Assembly: GCA_900546355.1 (NCBI GenBank)
Contig: URCM01000059.1
Location: 1 to 18,857 of the forward strand
Length of the DNA: 18,857 nt
From: an uncultured Bacteroides sp.
Lineage (GTDB): Bacteria > Bacteroidota > Bacteroidia > Bacteroidales > Bacteroidaceae
Reading direction: 5' to 3'
The translations under genes and the position numbers were made by a program. Every line of letters starts with the position of its first letter. Within the stretch, counting starts at the first letter, position 1. The notes beneath the pieces are model-generated. The model saw only the letters and a program-made list of their open reading frames with translations. It had not been told where the DNA came from and made no database searches. Of this stretch, positions 1-8,458 are shown piece by piece.

Positions 1-49
1 CCTCAAAAACTCATCCCAAATCATCGCACGATAAATTCAAAACAGCTTC
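1..49. mobile_element. terminus of an insertion sequence (partial, runs off the window)
   Basis: Bases 1-49 are the exact reverse complement of 18809-18857. The last 21 bases before position 50 match the ends of the two 90-bp elements at 1893 and 17975. The outer end reads CAGCTTC followed by TAA, so the likely IS tip is at 49 and TAA (50-52) is the target-site copy. No transposase is visible because the element continues outside. A 3-bp TNA target would fit the IS1031 type of the IS5 family, but that is inference from the target length only. Confidence 0.7.
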
Positions 50-70
50 TAAATGCAGAAATGAAAAACA

Positions 71-1738
71 TCACTCTCCCGTTATCCTGTCCCGCTCTAA
101 ATCTATACGGAAATGCCCGCACGGCTCTCCTTGCAAGAAACATTCAAAAATATCGGCTATCTCACGCAAGCGTATGATAAGTTCATCATTGATTCCCGAA
201 CGCCGGACGGCATCGAACAAGACATGGTATTCCTGCATACGCTTCTCGGGAATCCAGCGCAAGGCAAGCTTATCGGCATAACGCAAACGGTATAAATCCA
301 ATATCAAATCGTATCCGCTCCAGCCGCTTCCGGCATCCGCATCCATCCGTTTCCCTTCCGCATACGCAACCAATTGCGAACCGCTCATGCCTACCATTTT
401 CTTACGCACAATTTCGGGAAGGTCTTGCGGGATGAAACGCACCCGCACCAAGTCGCGGAATTGCCAATCGCAAAACTCCGCATAATCTTTCGACGCCAAC
501 GCTTCCTTACTCCAGACGGGTTTCTTCCCCGCCTGTGTGTCGTATGCATATTCTTTCTCATAGAGTCCGAACAAACTATCATATCCGGGCACGGAATCAA
601 GCAGCACCGTTTCCACTTCGAAGTGCGCGGCATCTTCCGCGGTCAGAATCTTATAAGCGGGAAGACACGTAGCGATGGATGGAACCTGGATGTTGTACAA
701 GCATTTCCCGCTCTTGCCCCGCTTTACTCCCGTATCGTTCACGTGCATGTGACCCGCTACGTGCAGGCGGATACCGGCATCCAAAAAGGCTTCCGTTACT
801 TCCTCGTCCGGCACACGGTGTAAATCGAACTTCTTGTTTCCCCATGCCTTGCGCACCATGTCGGAAGCTCCGTCATTGAAATCCGCCAACGGATAATGCG
901 AGTAGGTCACCAAGACCTTATTCCTTTTCTTTGCCTCCGATACTACTTTCCGCACCCAAGAAAGAAGGAAAGGTTTATGCGTCAATACATGATTATATCC
1001 CACACTCGACCCTTCATAAGTCTGTACCCCATTCTTTACCTCACCGGGCAGATAAACACCTCCGTCAATCGCCAAAAGCCAAAGCCCTTCTACCGGCTCC
1101 ACCAGATAACTGGCGTCAATGGCTTCCAACGAATCGCACAACATATACTGACGTTTATCCAATCCACTTTCGTTTAAAGCCTCCTGATATGTATAGGCTT
1201 CATACGGATACGAAGTGAAAGGAGTTTCCCAATAAAGATATTCCGGCTGAGGATAGAAGCCGAACGCGGCATAGCATAGCATCTCGTCGGCATAGCCCGC
1301 ACAACGGTTTTCTTGGGTAGTGCGGCTTCCGTCGGAGCGAAGGAAATTGCGCTCTTCATTTTGCATCCCGAAAGGACGTACCGGGTCGTGATTGCCCGTG
1401 GTCACGAAAAACTTCATCCCGTAACGCTCCCGATAATGATTCAAGATTTCCTTGATTTTCTCCTGATTCACGAATTGCCCGTTATCGGTCAAGTCTCCGG
1501 GAAGAACGACCAACGTTATCTCCCGCCTGGCGGCATCCTCCAGCGCCGCTATCAAGGCATAATAGTTTTCATTGAACAAACGGGTGGATTGTACCTGTAC
1601 TTCCATCGAACGTACCAGTTCGGGATGGTCAACGATATTCTGGATATGCGCATCCGAAATGAAAGCAATCCGGTGCTGGGCATAAGCTCCCGATGTACAC
1701 AAAAAGAACAATGCCCTTATAAAACTCCCAATTTTCAT
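71..1738 (-). CDS. secreted calcineurin-like metallophosphoesterase
   Basis: A 555-residue protein of the binuclear metallophosphoesterase family. The first 20 residues are a signal peptide (basic start, hydrophobic FIRALFFLCTSGAYA, likely cleavage after AYA-20), so it acts in the periplasm or at the cell surface. All family metal motifs are present: D29-x-H31, GDLTDNG near 81-87 (D82), GNHD at 115-118, the isolated histidine in TYSHYPL (H281) and GHMH at 329-332. The long C-terminal part (about 340-555) has no motif I recognise. The substrate cannot be told from sequence; related Bacteroides proteins are annotated only as metallophosphoesterases. The gene appears intact. Its stop lies about 20 bases from the IS tip at the window edge. 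A good promoter lies at 1823-1854 on the same strand, which makes it a single-gene unit divergent from prmA. Confidence 0.9.
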   Translation of the reverse strand: MKIGSFIRALFFLCTSGAYAQHRIAFISDAHIQNIVDHPELVRSMEVQVQSTRLFNENYYALIAALEDAARREITLVVLPGDLTDNGQFVNQEKIKEILNHYRERYGMKFFVTTGNHDPVRPFGMQNEERNFLRSDGSRTTQENRCAGYADEMLCYAAFGFYPQPEYLYWETPFTSYPYEAYTYQEALNESGLDKRQYMLCDSLEAIDASYLVEPVEGLWLLAIDGGVYLPGEVKNGVQTYEGSSVGYNHVLTHKPFLLSWVRKVVSEAKKRNKVLVTYSHYPLADFNDGASDMVRKAWGNKKFDLHRVPDEEVTEAFLDAGIRLHVAGHMHVNDTGVKRGKSGKCLYNIQVPSIATCLPAYKILTAEDAAHFEVETVLLDSVPGYDSLFGLYEKEYAYDTQAGKKPVWSKEALASKDYAEFCDWQFRDLVRVRFIPQDLPEIVRKKMVGMSGSQLVAYAEGKRMDADAGSGWSGYDLILDLYRLRYADKLALRWIPEKRMQEYHVLFDAVRRSGINDELIIRLREIADIFECFLQGEPCGHFRIDLERDRITGE

Positions 1739-1822
1739 ATATTTCTAATATTATTTTTGAAACATAGATTACTGTTCCATATCTGCAAAAACCTGCATTT
1801 AGACAAACATCCTATCTCCCGA

Positions 1823-1854
1823 CAAAGATACACAAACATCCGGTAAGATACAAT
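1823..1854 (-). promoter_or_regulatory. Bacteroides-type promoter of the metallophosphoesterase gene
   Basis: Read on the minus strand, TATCTTTG (1823-1830) matches the TAnnTTTG -7 box. ATTG (1851-1854) lies 20 bases upstream as a one-mismatch -33 box. The start codon follows about 80 bases later. Confidence 0.55.
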
Positions 1855-1892
1855 CAAAGCCCCATTACAAGACGATTAAATTTTCATTCTTA

Positions 1893-1982
1893 GAAGCTGT
1901 TTTGAATTTATCGCCCAAAGCACACACGAAAACGGATACATCAAGCCAAGAAAAACTTTTTGGAGAAATTCAAAACAGCTTC
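1893..1982. mobile_element. 90-bp MITE-like element, copy 1
   Basis: The element starts with GAAGCTGTTTTGAATTT (17 bp) and ends with its exact reverse complement. It is flanked by TTA on both sides as direct copies (1890-1892 and 1983-1985), which marks a 3-bp target duplication. It carries no coding capacity. In reverse complement it matches 17975-18064 at 88 of 90 positions. One end shares 21 bases with the IS termini at the window edges, so it is probably a non-autonomous derivative mobilised by that IS. It sits between the divergent metallophosphoesterase and prmA promoters. Confidence 0.85.
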
Positions 1983-2008
1983 TTATCGCTTTACCGAAGA
2001 ATTATCCC

Positions 2009-2016
2009 TATCTTTG
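2009..2016 (+). promoter_or_regulatory. -7 box of the prmA promoter
   Basis: TATCTTTG fits the Bacteroides TAnnTTTG -7 consensus about 29 bases before the prmA ATG. No TTTG is present at the expected -33 place (about 1984-1989), which is where the MITE right end and its TTA lie. Confidence 0.5.
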
Positions 2017-2044
2017 CCCCGAAACTAATGAAATATTGATTCGT

Positions 2045-2890
2045 ATGAAATACATTGAAGTGACCTTTAACGCACACCCGTGCAACGAGACCATTACCGA
2101 TGTGCTTGCCGCCCTGACGGCTGAAGTCGGATTTGAAAGCTTCGTGCCTTGCGAAGGCGGGACACAAGCCTATATCCAGAAAGCCTTGTTCGATGAAGAG
2201 GCACTGAAAAACGTGCTTGCCGATTTCCCTATCCCCGATACACGTATCACTTATACCCTTTCCGAACCCGAAGACAAAGACTGGAACGAAGAGTGGGAAA
2301 AGAACTTCTTCCAACCCATCGTGATAGGAGACCGGTGCGTGATACACAGCACGTTCCATAAGGATTACCCGAAAGCGGAATACGATATTGTCATCAATCC
2401 GCAAATGGCATTCGGCACGGGACATCACGAAACCACCAGCTCTATCATCGCCGAACTCCTGGATGCCGACCTGAAAGGAAAATCGGTGCTCGATATGGGA
2501 TGCGGCACTTCGATTCTTGCCATCCTCGCCAGTATGCGAGGTGCCAATCCGGTGACCGCTATCGACATTGATGACTGGTGCGTGAATAATTCGCGCGACA
2601 ACATTGTGCTGAATCACATCGACAACATTACCGTAGAACTGGGTGATGCCTCGCTTCTGAAAAACCGCAAACCATTTGATGTCATCATAGCCAACATCAA
2701 CCGGAACATCTTGCTTGCCGACATGCCCGCCTATGCCGCATGCATGCAGGCAGGGTCAGAACTCTACATGAGCGGCTTTTACGTGGAAGACATTCCCGCC
2801 ATACGTGAAAAAGCCGAAAGCTTAGGCATGGACTTCGTACACCACCGCGAAAAGAACCGCTGGGTTGCGGTAAAGTTCGTAATGCGTTAA
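2045..2890 (+). CDS. prmA: ribosomal protein L11 methyltransferase PrmA
   Basis: A 281-residue class I SAM-dependent methyltransferase that trimethylates ribosomal protein L11 in the cytoplasm. An N-terminal L11-recognition region (about 1-95) is followed by the PrmA signature NPQMAFGTGHHET near 118-130. Next comes the SAM-binding glycine motif DMGCGTSILAI at 150-160, the acidic strand end AIDIDDW near 172-178, and the catalytic-type NINRN motif near 217-221. Length is slightly short of the Escherichia coli protein (about 293), as usual for Bacteroides. I chose the ATG at 2045; a TTG at 2036 in frame would add only three residues. The gene has its own -7 box and is followed by a hairpin that overlaps the thi promoter. 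Confidence 0.93.
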   Translation: MKYIEVTFNAHPCNETITDVLAALTAEVGFESFVPCEGGTQAYIQKALFDEEALKNVLADFPIPDTRITYTLSEPEDKDWNEEWEKNFFQPIVIGDRCVIHSTFHKDYPKAEYDIVINPQMAFGTGHHETTSSIIAELLDADLKGKSVLDMGCGTSILAILASMRGANPVTAIDIDDWCVNNSRDNIVLNHIDNITVELGDASLLKNRKPFDVIIANINRNILLADMPAYAACMQAGSELYMSGFYVEDIPAIREKAESLGMDFVHHREKNRWVAVKFVMR

Positions 2891-2901
2891 AGCTTTTTTA
2901 C

Positions 2902-2954
2902 GATAGGGGACTTTTTAGAAAATAACATTTGTTTTCTCGAAAAAATCCCCTATC
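2902..2954. terminator. prmA hairpin overlapping the thi promoter
   Basis: Arms 2902-2922 and 2932-2954 are near-complementary: GATAGGGGA pairs with TCCCCTATC, then T-rich pairs with A-rich. It begins 11 bases after the prmA stop and can act as its terminator. The right arm contains the first half of the thi -7 box. Confidence 0.6.
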
Positions 2955-2958
2955 TTTG
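2928..2958 (+). promoter_or_regulatory. promoter of the thiamin operon
   Basis: TTTG at 2928-2931, 19 bases, then TATCTTTG at 2951-2958: an exact match to the Bacteroides -33/-7 promoter. Transcription would start near 2965, just ahead of the riboswitch. Confidence 0.75.
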
Positions 2959-2975
2959 CCGAAAAGTAAAAAACA

Positions 2976-3045
2976 AAGGGGTGCCCGTGCGGGCTGAGAT
3001 CATACCCTACGAACCTGATACGGTTAGTACCGGCGAAGGGATTGT
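2976..3045 (+). ncRNA. TPP riboswitch (THI box)
   Basis: The conserved aptamer pieces occur in order: GGGGTGCC (2978-2985), GGCTGAGATCATACCC (2991-3006), GAACCTGATACGGTTAGTACC (3011-3031, given in parts: GAACCTGAT then GGTTAGTACC) and GGCGAAGGGA (3032-3041). This is a full thiM/THI-box aptamer that binds thiamin pyrophosphate, on the strand of the thi genes and directly behind the promoter. The switching part is unclear because thiS begins only about 345 bases later. A small stem with a C(UUCG)G loop follows at about 3043-3059. Confidence 0.95.
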
Positions 3046-3390
3046 TTCTTCGGAAAACACTCTTGTATTTCTCCCCCACTCCCACCTTATTATAATAAAG
3101 CGCACAGACGACCTCTGATGAGCGAAGATTTACATGGGTATTTCACAGATACCGGATGCGTGCGGTGTACCGGTTTACTTGCACCGGAAAGGAATATAAC
3201 TGACTTTGCCATTTTAAATAGATGCGAAGGGAGTTTCACCTATATTGAAACAGCACTTGAAGTATATATTCCCTTTAAAGGAACCCGGTTGGCTAAGAAC
3301 GGACATTCGTATGCTTCAGAAAAAACGTGGATATTCCTCCTCTCTCATCCGTGACCTCTGTAAGCGCAATACGTAAAGAAACATACAATT
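3046..3390 (+). promoter_or_regulatory. long untranslated leader between riboswitch and thiS
   Basis: This 345-base stretch has no gene I can support. It has an open frame of 78 codons from 3118, but the frame crosses a palindromic repeat and resembles no known protein. It holds the UUCG mini-hairpin, a pyrimidine-rich run (3066-3086), the large palindrome at 3191-3272, and the 8-base direct repeat GACCTCTG at 3110-3117 and 3353-3360. The bracketed segment of about 235 bases may be an insertion that pushed thiS away from its riboswitch. Confidence 0.6.
3191..3272. repeat. large palindromic element, family B copy 1
   Basis: Outer arms pair: GGAATATAACTGACTTTGCC on the left against the mirror of CAGCACTTGAAGTATATATTCC on the right, with an imperfect inner part. 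The same layout and many of the same words (ACTGACTTTGCCA, then CTTGAAGTATATATTC or CAACTGAAGTATATATTC) recur at 17842-17930. The two copies also share an upstream start resembling ATGAG-GAAGAT (3118 and 17781). This is a diverged intergenic repeat family that could form a long hairpin in the thi leader RNA. Confidence 0.65.
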
Positions 3391-3591
3391 ATGATTATCA
3401 AAGTAAACAACAAAGAGACAGAACTTGCCCAAGGCAATACCATCGCCGACCTGGCAAGCCAACTGGGACTTCCCGAAAAGGGAGTAGCCATAGCCCTGAA
3501 CAACCGCATGATTCCACGCACGCAATGGACGGAACAAACCCTGCAGACAAACGATAGTCTGGTCATCATCAAAGCCGCTTGTGGAGGATAA
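3391..3591 (+). CDS. thiS: sulfur carrier protein ThiS
   Basis: A 66-residue ubiquitin-fold protein. It ends in the obligatory Gly-Gly (ACGG), which ThiF adenylates and converts to a thiocarboxylate that supplies sulfur to the thiazole. The N-terminal KVNNKETEL and the middle GVAIALNNRMIPRTQW are typical of ThiS. Length equals the family norm (about 66). It is the first gene of the operon behind the TPP riboswitch; its stop (3589-3591) lies five bases before the thiE ATG, so the two are translationally close. A weak purine site AAAGAAA precedes the start. Confidence 0.95.
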   Translation: MIIKVNNKETELAQGNTIADLASQLGLPEKGVAIALNNRMIPRTQWTEQTLQTNDSLVIIKAACGG

Positions 3592-3595
3592 TGCC

Positions 3596-4210
3596 ATGAC
3601 GGAACTGCAATTTATCACGCATTACACCGAACGCTACACGTATTTCGACTCTGCACGCATGGCTTTGGAAGGCGGATGCCGGTGGATTCAGCTGCGCATG
3701 AAGGACGCTTCGCCCGAAGAGGTGGAACGGGAAGCCTTGCGGGTGCAGGAATTGTGCCGCCAATACGGAGCCACGTTCATCATCGATGACCATGTGGAAC
3801 TGGTGAAAAAGCTTCATGCCGACGGAGTGCACTTAGGCAAAAAGGATATGCCTATCGCCGAGGCACGCCGGATATTGGGACCGGACTTCATCATCGGAGG
3901 TACGGCAAATACGTTCGAAGACGTGCAGATGCATCATGCCGCAGGAGCCGACTACATCGGATGCGGACCGTTCCGGTTCACTACAACGAAGAAGAACCTG
4001 AGTCCGGTATTGGGCTTGGAAGGCTACCGGAATATCCTTTCACGCATGAAAGAAGCGGGAATCAACCTGCCCGTCGTAGCTATCGGAGGCATCACCTTCG
4101 AAGACATTCCGGCGATTATGCAGACTGGAGTATCGGGCATTGCTCTTAGCGGAAGCATCCTCCGGGCAGATGACCCGGTGGAAGAGACGAGAAAAATAAT
4201 GAATAGTTAA
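3596..4210 (+). CDS. thiE: thiamin phosphate synthase ThiE
   Basis: A 204-residue TIM-barrel enzyme that joins HMP pyrophosphate with thiazole phosphate to give thiamin phosphate. Family marks are visible: IQLRMKDA (31-38, pyrophosphate/pyrimidine site), FIIDDHVEL (61-69), DGVHLGKKDMP (76-86), GGTANTFEDV (101-110), the phosphate loop GCGPFRFTTTKKN (122-134) and VVAIGGI (about 164-170). I take the ATG at 3596, because GGAGG at 3583-3587 is a clear ribosome site for it; a GTG at 3581 would overlap thiS. It lies directly behind thiS and 24 bases before thiG. A second, more distant ThiE-family gene stands at 9212. Confidence 0.94.
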   Translation: MTELQFITHYTERYTYFDSARMALEGGCRWIQLRMKDASPEEVEREALRVQELCRQYGATFIIDDHVELVKKLHADGVHLGKKDMPIAEARRILGPDFIIGGTANTFEDVQMHHAAGADYIGCGPFRFTTTKKNLSPVLGLEGYRNILSRMKEAGINLPVVAIGGITFEDIPAIMQTGVSGIALSGSILRADDPVEETRKIMNS

Positions 4211-4234
4211 TAATTAATAGTTGACATTGAATAT

Positions 4235-5011
4235 ATGGAAAAACTGATTATCGCCGGAAAAGAATTCGGCTCTCGCCTGTTCTTGGGTACAGGCAAATTC
4301 AACTCTAACGAAATGATGGAGCAAGCCATCCTTGCTTCGGGCACGGAAATGGTGACCGTAGCCATGAAACGCATCGAACTGAACGATAAGGAAGACGATA
4401 TGTTGCACCACATTGTCCACCCGCATATCCAACTCTTGCCTAACACTTCGGGCGTGCGCACGGCGGAAGAAGCCGTATTCGCCGCCCAAATGGCTCGCGA
4501 AGCATTCGGAACCAATTGGCTGAAGCTGGAAATCCATCCCGACCCACGATACCTCTTGCCCGACTCTACCGAAACACTGAAGGCAACTGAAGAACTGGTA
4601 AAATTGGGATTCGTGGTATTGCCCTATTGCCAGGCAGACCCCACCCTTTGCAAACGTCTGGAAGAAGCCGGAGCCGCTACGGTGATGCCGCTTGCCGCTC
4701 CTATCGGTACCAACAAAGGACTTCAGACACGCGACTTCCTGCGTATCATCATCGAGCAGAGCAATGTGCCGGTCGTAGTTGATGCAGGTATCGGAGCACC
4801 GAGCCATGCCGCCGAAGCCATGGAAATGGGTGCCGACGCTTGCCTGGTAAACACCGCCATTGCCGTAGCAGGCAATCCGGTGGAAATGGCTATCGCGTTC
4901 AAAGAGGCAATCATCGCCGGACGCCGGGCTTACGAAGCCGGACTGGGTGTGCAAAGCGAAAGTTTTGAAGCATCCGCCTCATCGCCCTTAACCGCTTTCC
5001 TGAATGAATAA
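4235..5011 (+). CDS. thiG: thiazole synthase ThiG
   Basis: A 258-residue TIM-barrel protein that forms thiazole phosphate from 1-deoxyxylulose 5-phosphate, dehydroglycine and ThiS thiocarboxylate. The start [19 protein letters not shown] is characteristic. The Schiff-base lysine is probably K97 in the conserved [20 protein letters not shown] (152-163), [30 protein letters not shown] (in two parts, about 181-210) and the C-terminal phosphate site are all intact. Length agrees with the family (about 256-260). It is in the operon with 24 bases to thiE and 18 to thiC. The thiE stop and this gap contain the AT-rich word AATAGTTAATAATTAATAG seen at other gene ends here. Confidence 0.96.
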   Translation: MEKLIIAGKEFGSRLFLGTGKFNSNEMMEQAILASGTEMVTVAMKRIELNDKEDDMLHHIVHPHIQLLPNTSGVRTAEEAVFAAQMAREAFGTNWLKLEIHPDPRYLLPDSTETLKATEELVKLGFVVLPYCQADPTLCKRLEEAGAATVMPLAAPIGTNKGLQTRDFLRIIIEQSNVPVVVDAGIGAPSHAAEAMEMGADACLVNTAIAVAGNPVEMAIAFKEAIIAGRRAYEAGLGVQSESFEASASSPLTAFLNE

Positions 5012-5023
5012 TTAGTTAGTTGA

Positions 5024-6757
<1,734 letters not shown>

Positions 6758-6848
6758 GACGAGAGGGTCTTTACTTTTTTAGCTAATTACGTTTATTAAT
6801 TTAATAACCAACCATGAGAAAAAATTAAAAGTAATAACGATAAAAAGG

Positions 6849-7229
6849 ATGCGGTCGAAAAGTATTATCGAACAAAAATCACTGGTTTTCGCCTTGCGTA
6901 TCATTAAAGCATTCCGTTTCTTAAAAGAACAAAAAGGAGAATATATTATGTCTAAACAATTACTTAGAAGCGGTACAGCAATAGGCGCATTGATACGTGA
7001 AGCCGAATTTGCCGAAAGCAAAAAAGATTTTATCCATAAACTGCATATTTCATTAAAAGAAGCTAACGAAACAGACTATTGGCTGACATTGCTACACGAA
7101 TCGGATTACATAAACGATATAGCTTTCCAATCCATACAAACGGATTGTACAGAACTGATAAAATTATTAACCAGCATCATTAAATCCAGCAAATACAATT
7201 CGGACGCATCCACCGTTATTAACTATTAA
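6849..7229 (+). CDS. four-helix-bundle protein (23S rRNA intervening-sequence protein family)
   Basis: A 126-residue, all-helical protein of the S23/IVP family (the TIGR02436 type). Signature parts are KSIIEQKSLVFALRIIKAF at the start, LSKQLLRSGTAIGALIREAEFA-like text in the middle (here MSKQLLRSGTAIGALIREAE), KKDFIHKLHISLKEANETDYWL, and ELIKLLTSIIKSSK at the end. The family was first seen inside 23S rRNA intervening sequences and is structurally related to Avd of diversity-generating retroelements; its biochemical role is not known. It does not belong to thiamin synthesis. It is bracketed by inverted AT-rich repeats (6738-6756 and 7226-7244), lies between thiC and thiH in the same direction, and is more AT-rich than its neighbours, all of which suggests insertion. 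AAAAGG precedes the ATG. I see no TAnnTTTG promoter of its own. Confidence 0.85.
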   Translation: MRSKSIIEQKSLVFALRIIKAFRFLKEQKGEYIMSKQLLRSGTAIGALIREAEFAESKKDFIHKLHISLKEANETDYWLTLLHESDYINDIAFQSIQTDCTELIKLLTSIIKSSKYNSDASTVINY

Positions 7230-7244
7230 TTTTTAATTGTTCAC
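7226..7244. repeat. inverted partner of the repeat at 6738-6756
   Basis: TTAATTTTTAATTGTTCAC is the reverse complement of GTTAACAATTAATAATTAA with two mismatches. It overlaps the stop codon of the four-helix-bundle gene and ends eight bases before the thiH ATG. Confidence 0.6.
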
Positions 7245-7252
7245 TAAACAAC

Positions 7253-8374
7253 ATGTTTTCAGAAGAATTAGAAAAAATAAGCTGGGAGGAGACGACCGAA
7301 GCCATCTACTCCAAAACCGAATCCGATGTGTTGCGGGCACTCGGAAAATCACATTGTGATGTAAACGACTTTATGGCACTGGTTTCACCTGCTGCCGAAA
7401 AATACTTGGAACCAATGGCACACCTGAGCCGCAAATATACCGAAGAACGGTTTGGTAAAACCATATCGATGTTTGTCCCGCTCTACCTGACCAACTCGTG
7501 TACCAACTCGTGCGTGTACTGCGGTTTCCACATCAGCAATCCCATGGCACGCACCATTCTCACACCCGAAGAAATGGTAAACGAATACAAAGCCATCAAA
7601 AAACTGGCACCCTTTGAAAACCTGCTGATTGTAACAGGAGAGAATCCGGCTAAGGCAGGTGTCCCCTATTTGGCGAAAGCCCTCGACCTGGCTAAGCCTT
7701 ACTTCTCGAACCTGAAGATAGAAGTGATGCCGCTCAAGACCGAAGAATATGCCGAACTGACCAAACACGGGATGAACGGGGTCATCTGTTTCCAGGAAAC
7801 CTACAACAAAGCACGTTATAACATCTATCACCCACGGGGCATGAAATCGAAGTTCGAATGGCGTGTAAACGGATTCGACCGCATGGGACAAGCCGGCGTA
7901 CACTCCATCGGCATGGGGGTATTGATTGGCCTGGAAGACTGGCGCACCGATGTCACCATGATGGCATATCACTTGCGCTACCTGCAAAAGCATTATTGGA
8001 AGACCAAATATAGCGTCAACTTCCCCCGTATGCGCCCGGCGGAGAACGAAGGATTCCAACCCAACGTCATCATGAGCGACAAAGAACTGGCACAAGTGAC
8101 CTTCGCCATGCGTATCTTCGACCACGATGTGGATATCTCGTATTCGACCCGTGAGCCGGCTTATATCCGCGACCACATGGCTTCACTGGGCGTAACCACC
8201 ATGAGTGCCGAGAGCAAGACCGAACCGGGAGGTTATTACACCTACCCACAATCGCTCGAACAATTCCATATCAGCGATGACCGTACAGCCGTGGAAGTGG
8301 AATGCGCACTGAAAGCCGCCGGACGCGAACCGGTATGGAAAGACTGGGACGCCTCGTTCGACTTTGTAAAATGA
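7253..8374 (+). CDS. thiH: 2-iminoacetate synthase ThiH (tyrosine lyase)
   Basis: A 373-residue radical SAM enzyme that cleaves tyrosine into p-cresol and dehydroglycine, the glycine imine used by ThiG. This is the oxygen-independent route and fits an anaerobe; no glycine oxidase ThiO is seen. The cluster motif CTNSCVYC gives C83, C87 and C90, followed by GFHISNP. Further family parts are LLIVTGENPAKAGVPYL, GVICFQETYN, YHPRGMKSKFEWR, GMGVLIGLEDWR and SVNFPRMRPAE. Length matches Escherichia coli ThiH (377). It follows the inserted four-helix-bundle gene by 23 bases and is separated from thiF by a long hairpin. Confidence 0.95.
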   Translation: MFSEELEKISWEETTEAIYSKTESDVLRALGKSHCDVNDFMALVSPAAEKYLEPMAHLSRKYTEERFGKTISMFVPLYLTNSCTNSCVYCGFHISNPMARTILTPEEMVNEYKAIKKLAPFENLLIVTGENPAKAGVPYLAKALDLAKPYFSNLKIEVMPLKTEEYAELTKHGMNGVICFQETYNKARYNIYHPRGMKSKFEWRVNGFDRMGQAGVHSIGMGVLIGLEDWRTDVTMMAYHLRYLQKHYWKTKYSVNFPRMRPAENEGFQPNVIMSDKELAQVTFAMRIFDHDVDISYSTREPAYIRDHMASLGVTTMSAESKTEPGGYYTYPQSLEQFHISDDRTAVEVECALKAAGREPVWKDWDASFDFVK

Positions 8375-8385
8375 AACCTTATCTG

Positions 8386-8444
8386 AACACAGAGACACAA
8401 AGACACAGGGTTTTATATTCTCTGTGACTCCGTGGCTCTGTGTT
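8386..8444. repeat. CACAGAG-type hairpin between thiH and thiF
   Basis: Arms 8386-8408 (AACACAGAGACACAAAGACACAG in two parts: AACACAGAGACAC, AAAGACACAG) and 8422-8444 are complementary at 19 of 23 positions, with a 13-base loop GGGTTTTATATTCT-like region. It starts 12 bases after the thiH stop and ends 14 bases before the thiF start. It could attenuate or process the operon RNA. Similar words are common between genes in Bacteroidetes. Confidence 0.65.
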
Positions 8445-8458
8445 TATTATTCTCAATT

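Noticed and set aside
374..823. Open frame of 149 codons on the plus strand
   Set aside because: It lies wholly inside the metallophosphoesterase gene on the other strand, and its protein has no family features.
1313..1846. Open frame of 177 codons on the plus strand
   Set aside because: Antisense to the start of the metallophosphoesterase gene and its promoter; no recognisable protein.
3043..3086. Riboswitch-controlled intrinsic terminator
   Set aside because: The UUCG stem is short and no clear U-run follows, so I could not call a terminator here with confidence.
3118..3354. 78-codon open frame in the thi leader
   Set aside because: It spans the palindromic repeat, has no ribosome site and no known relatives by eye; coding capacity is probably accidental.
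7385..8176. 263-codon open frame on the minus strand
   Set aside because: Shadow of thiH; the plus strand has all radical SAM motifs.
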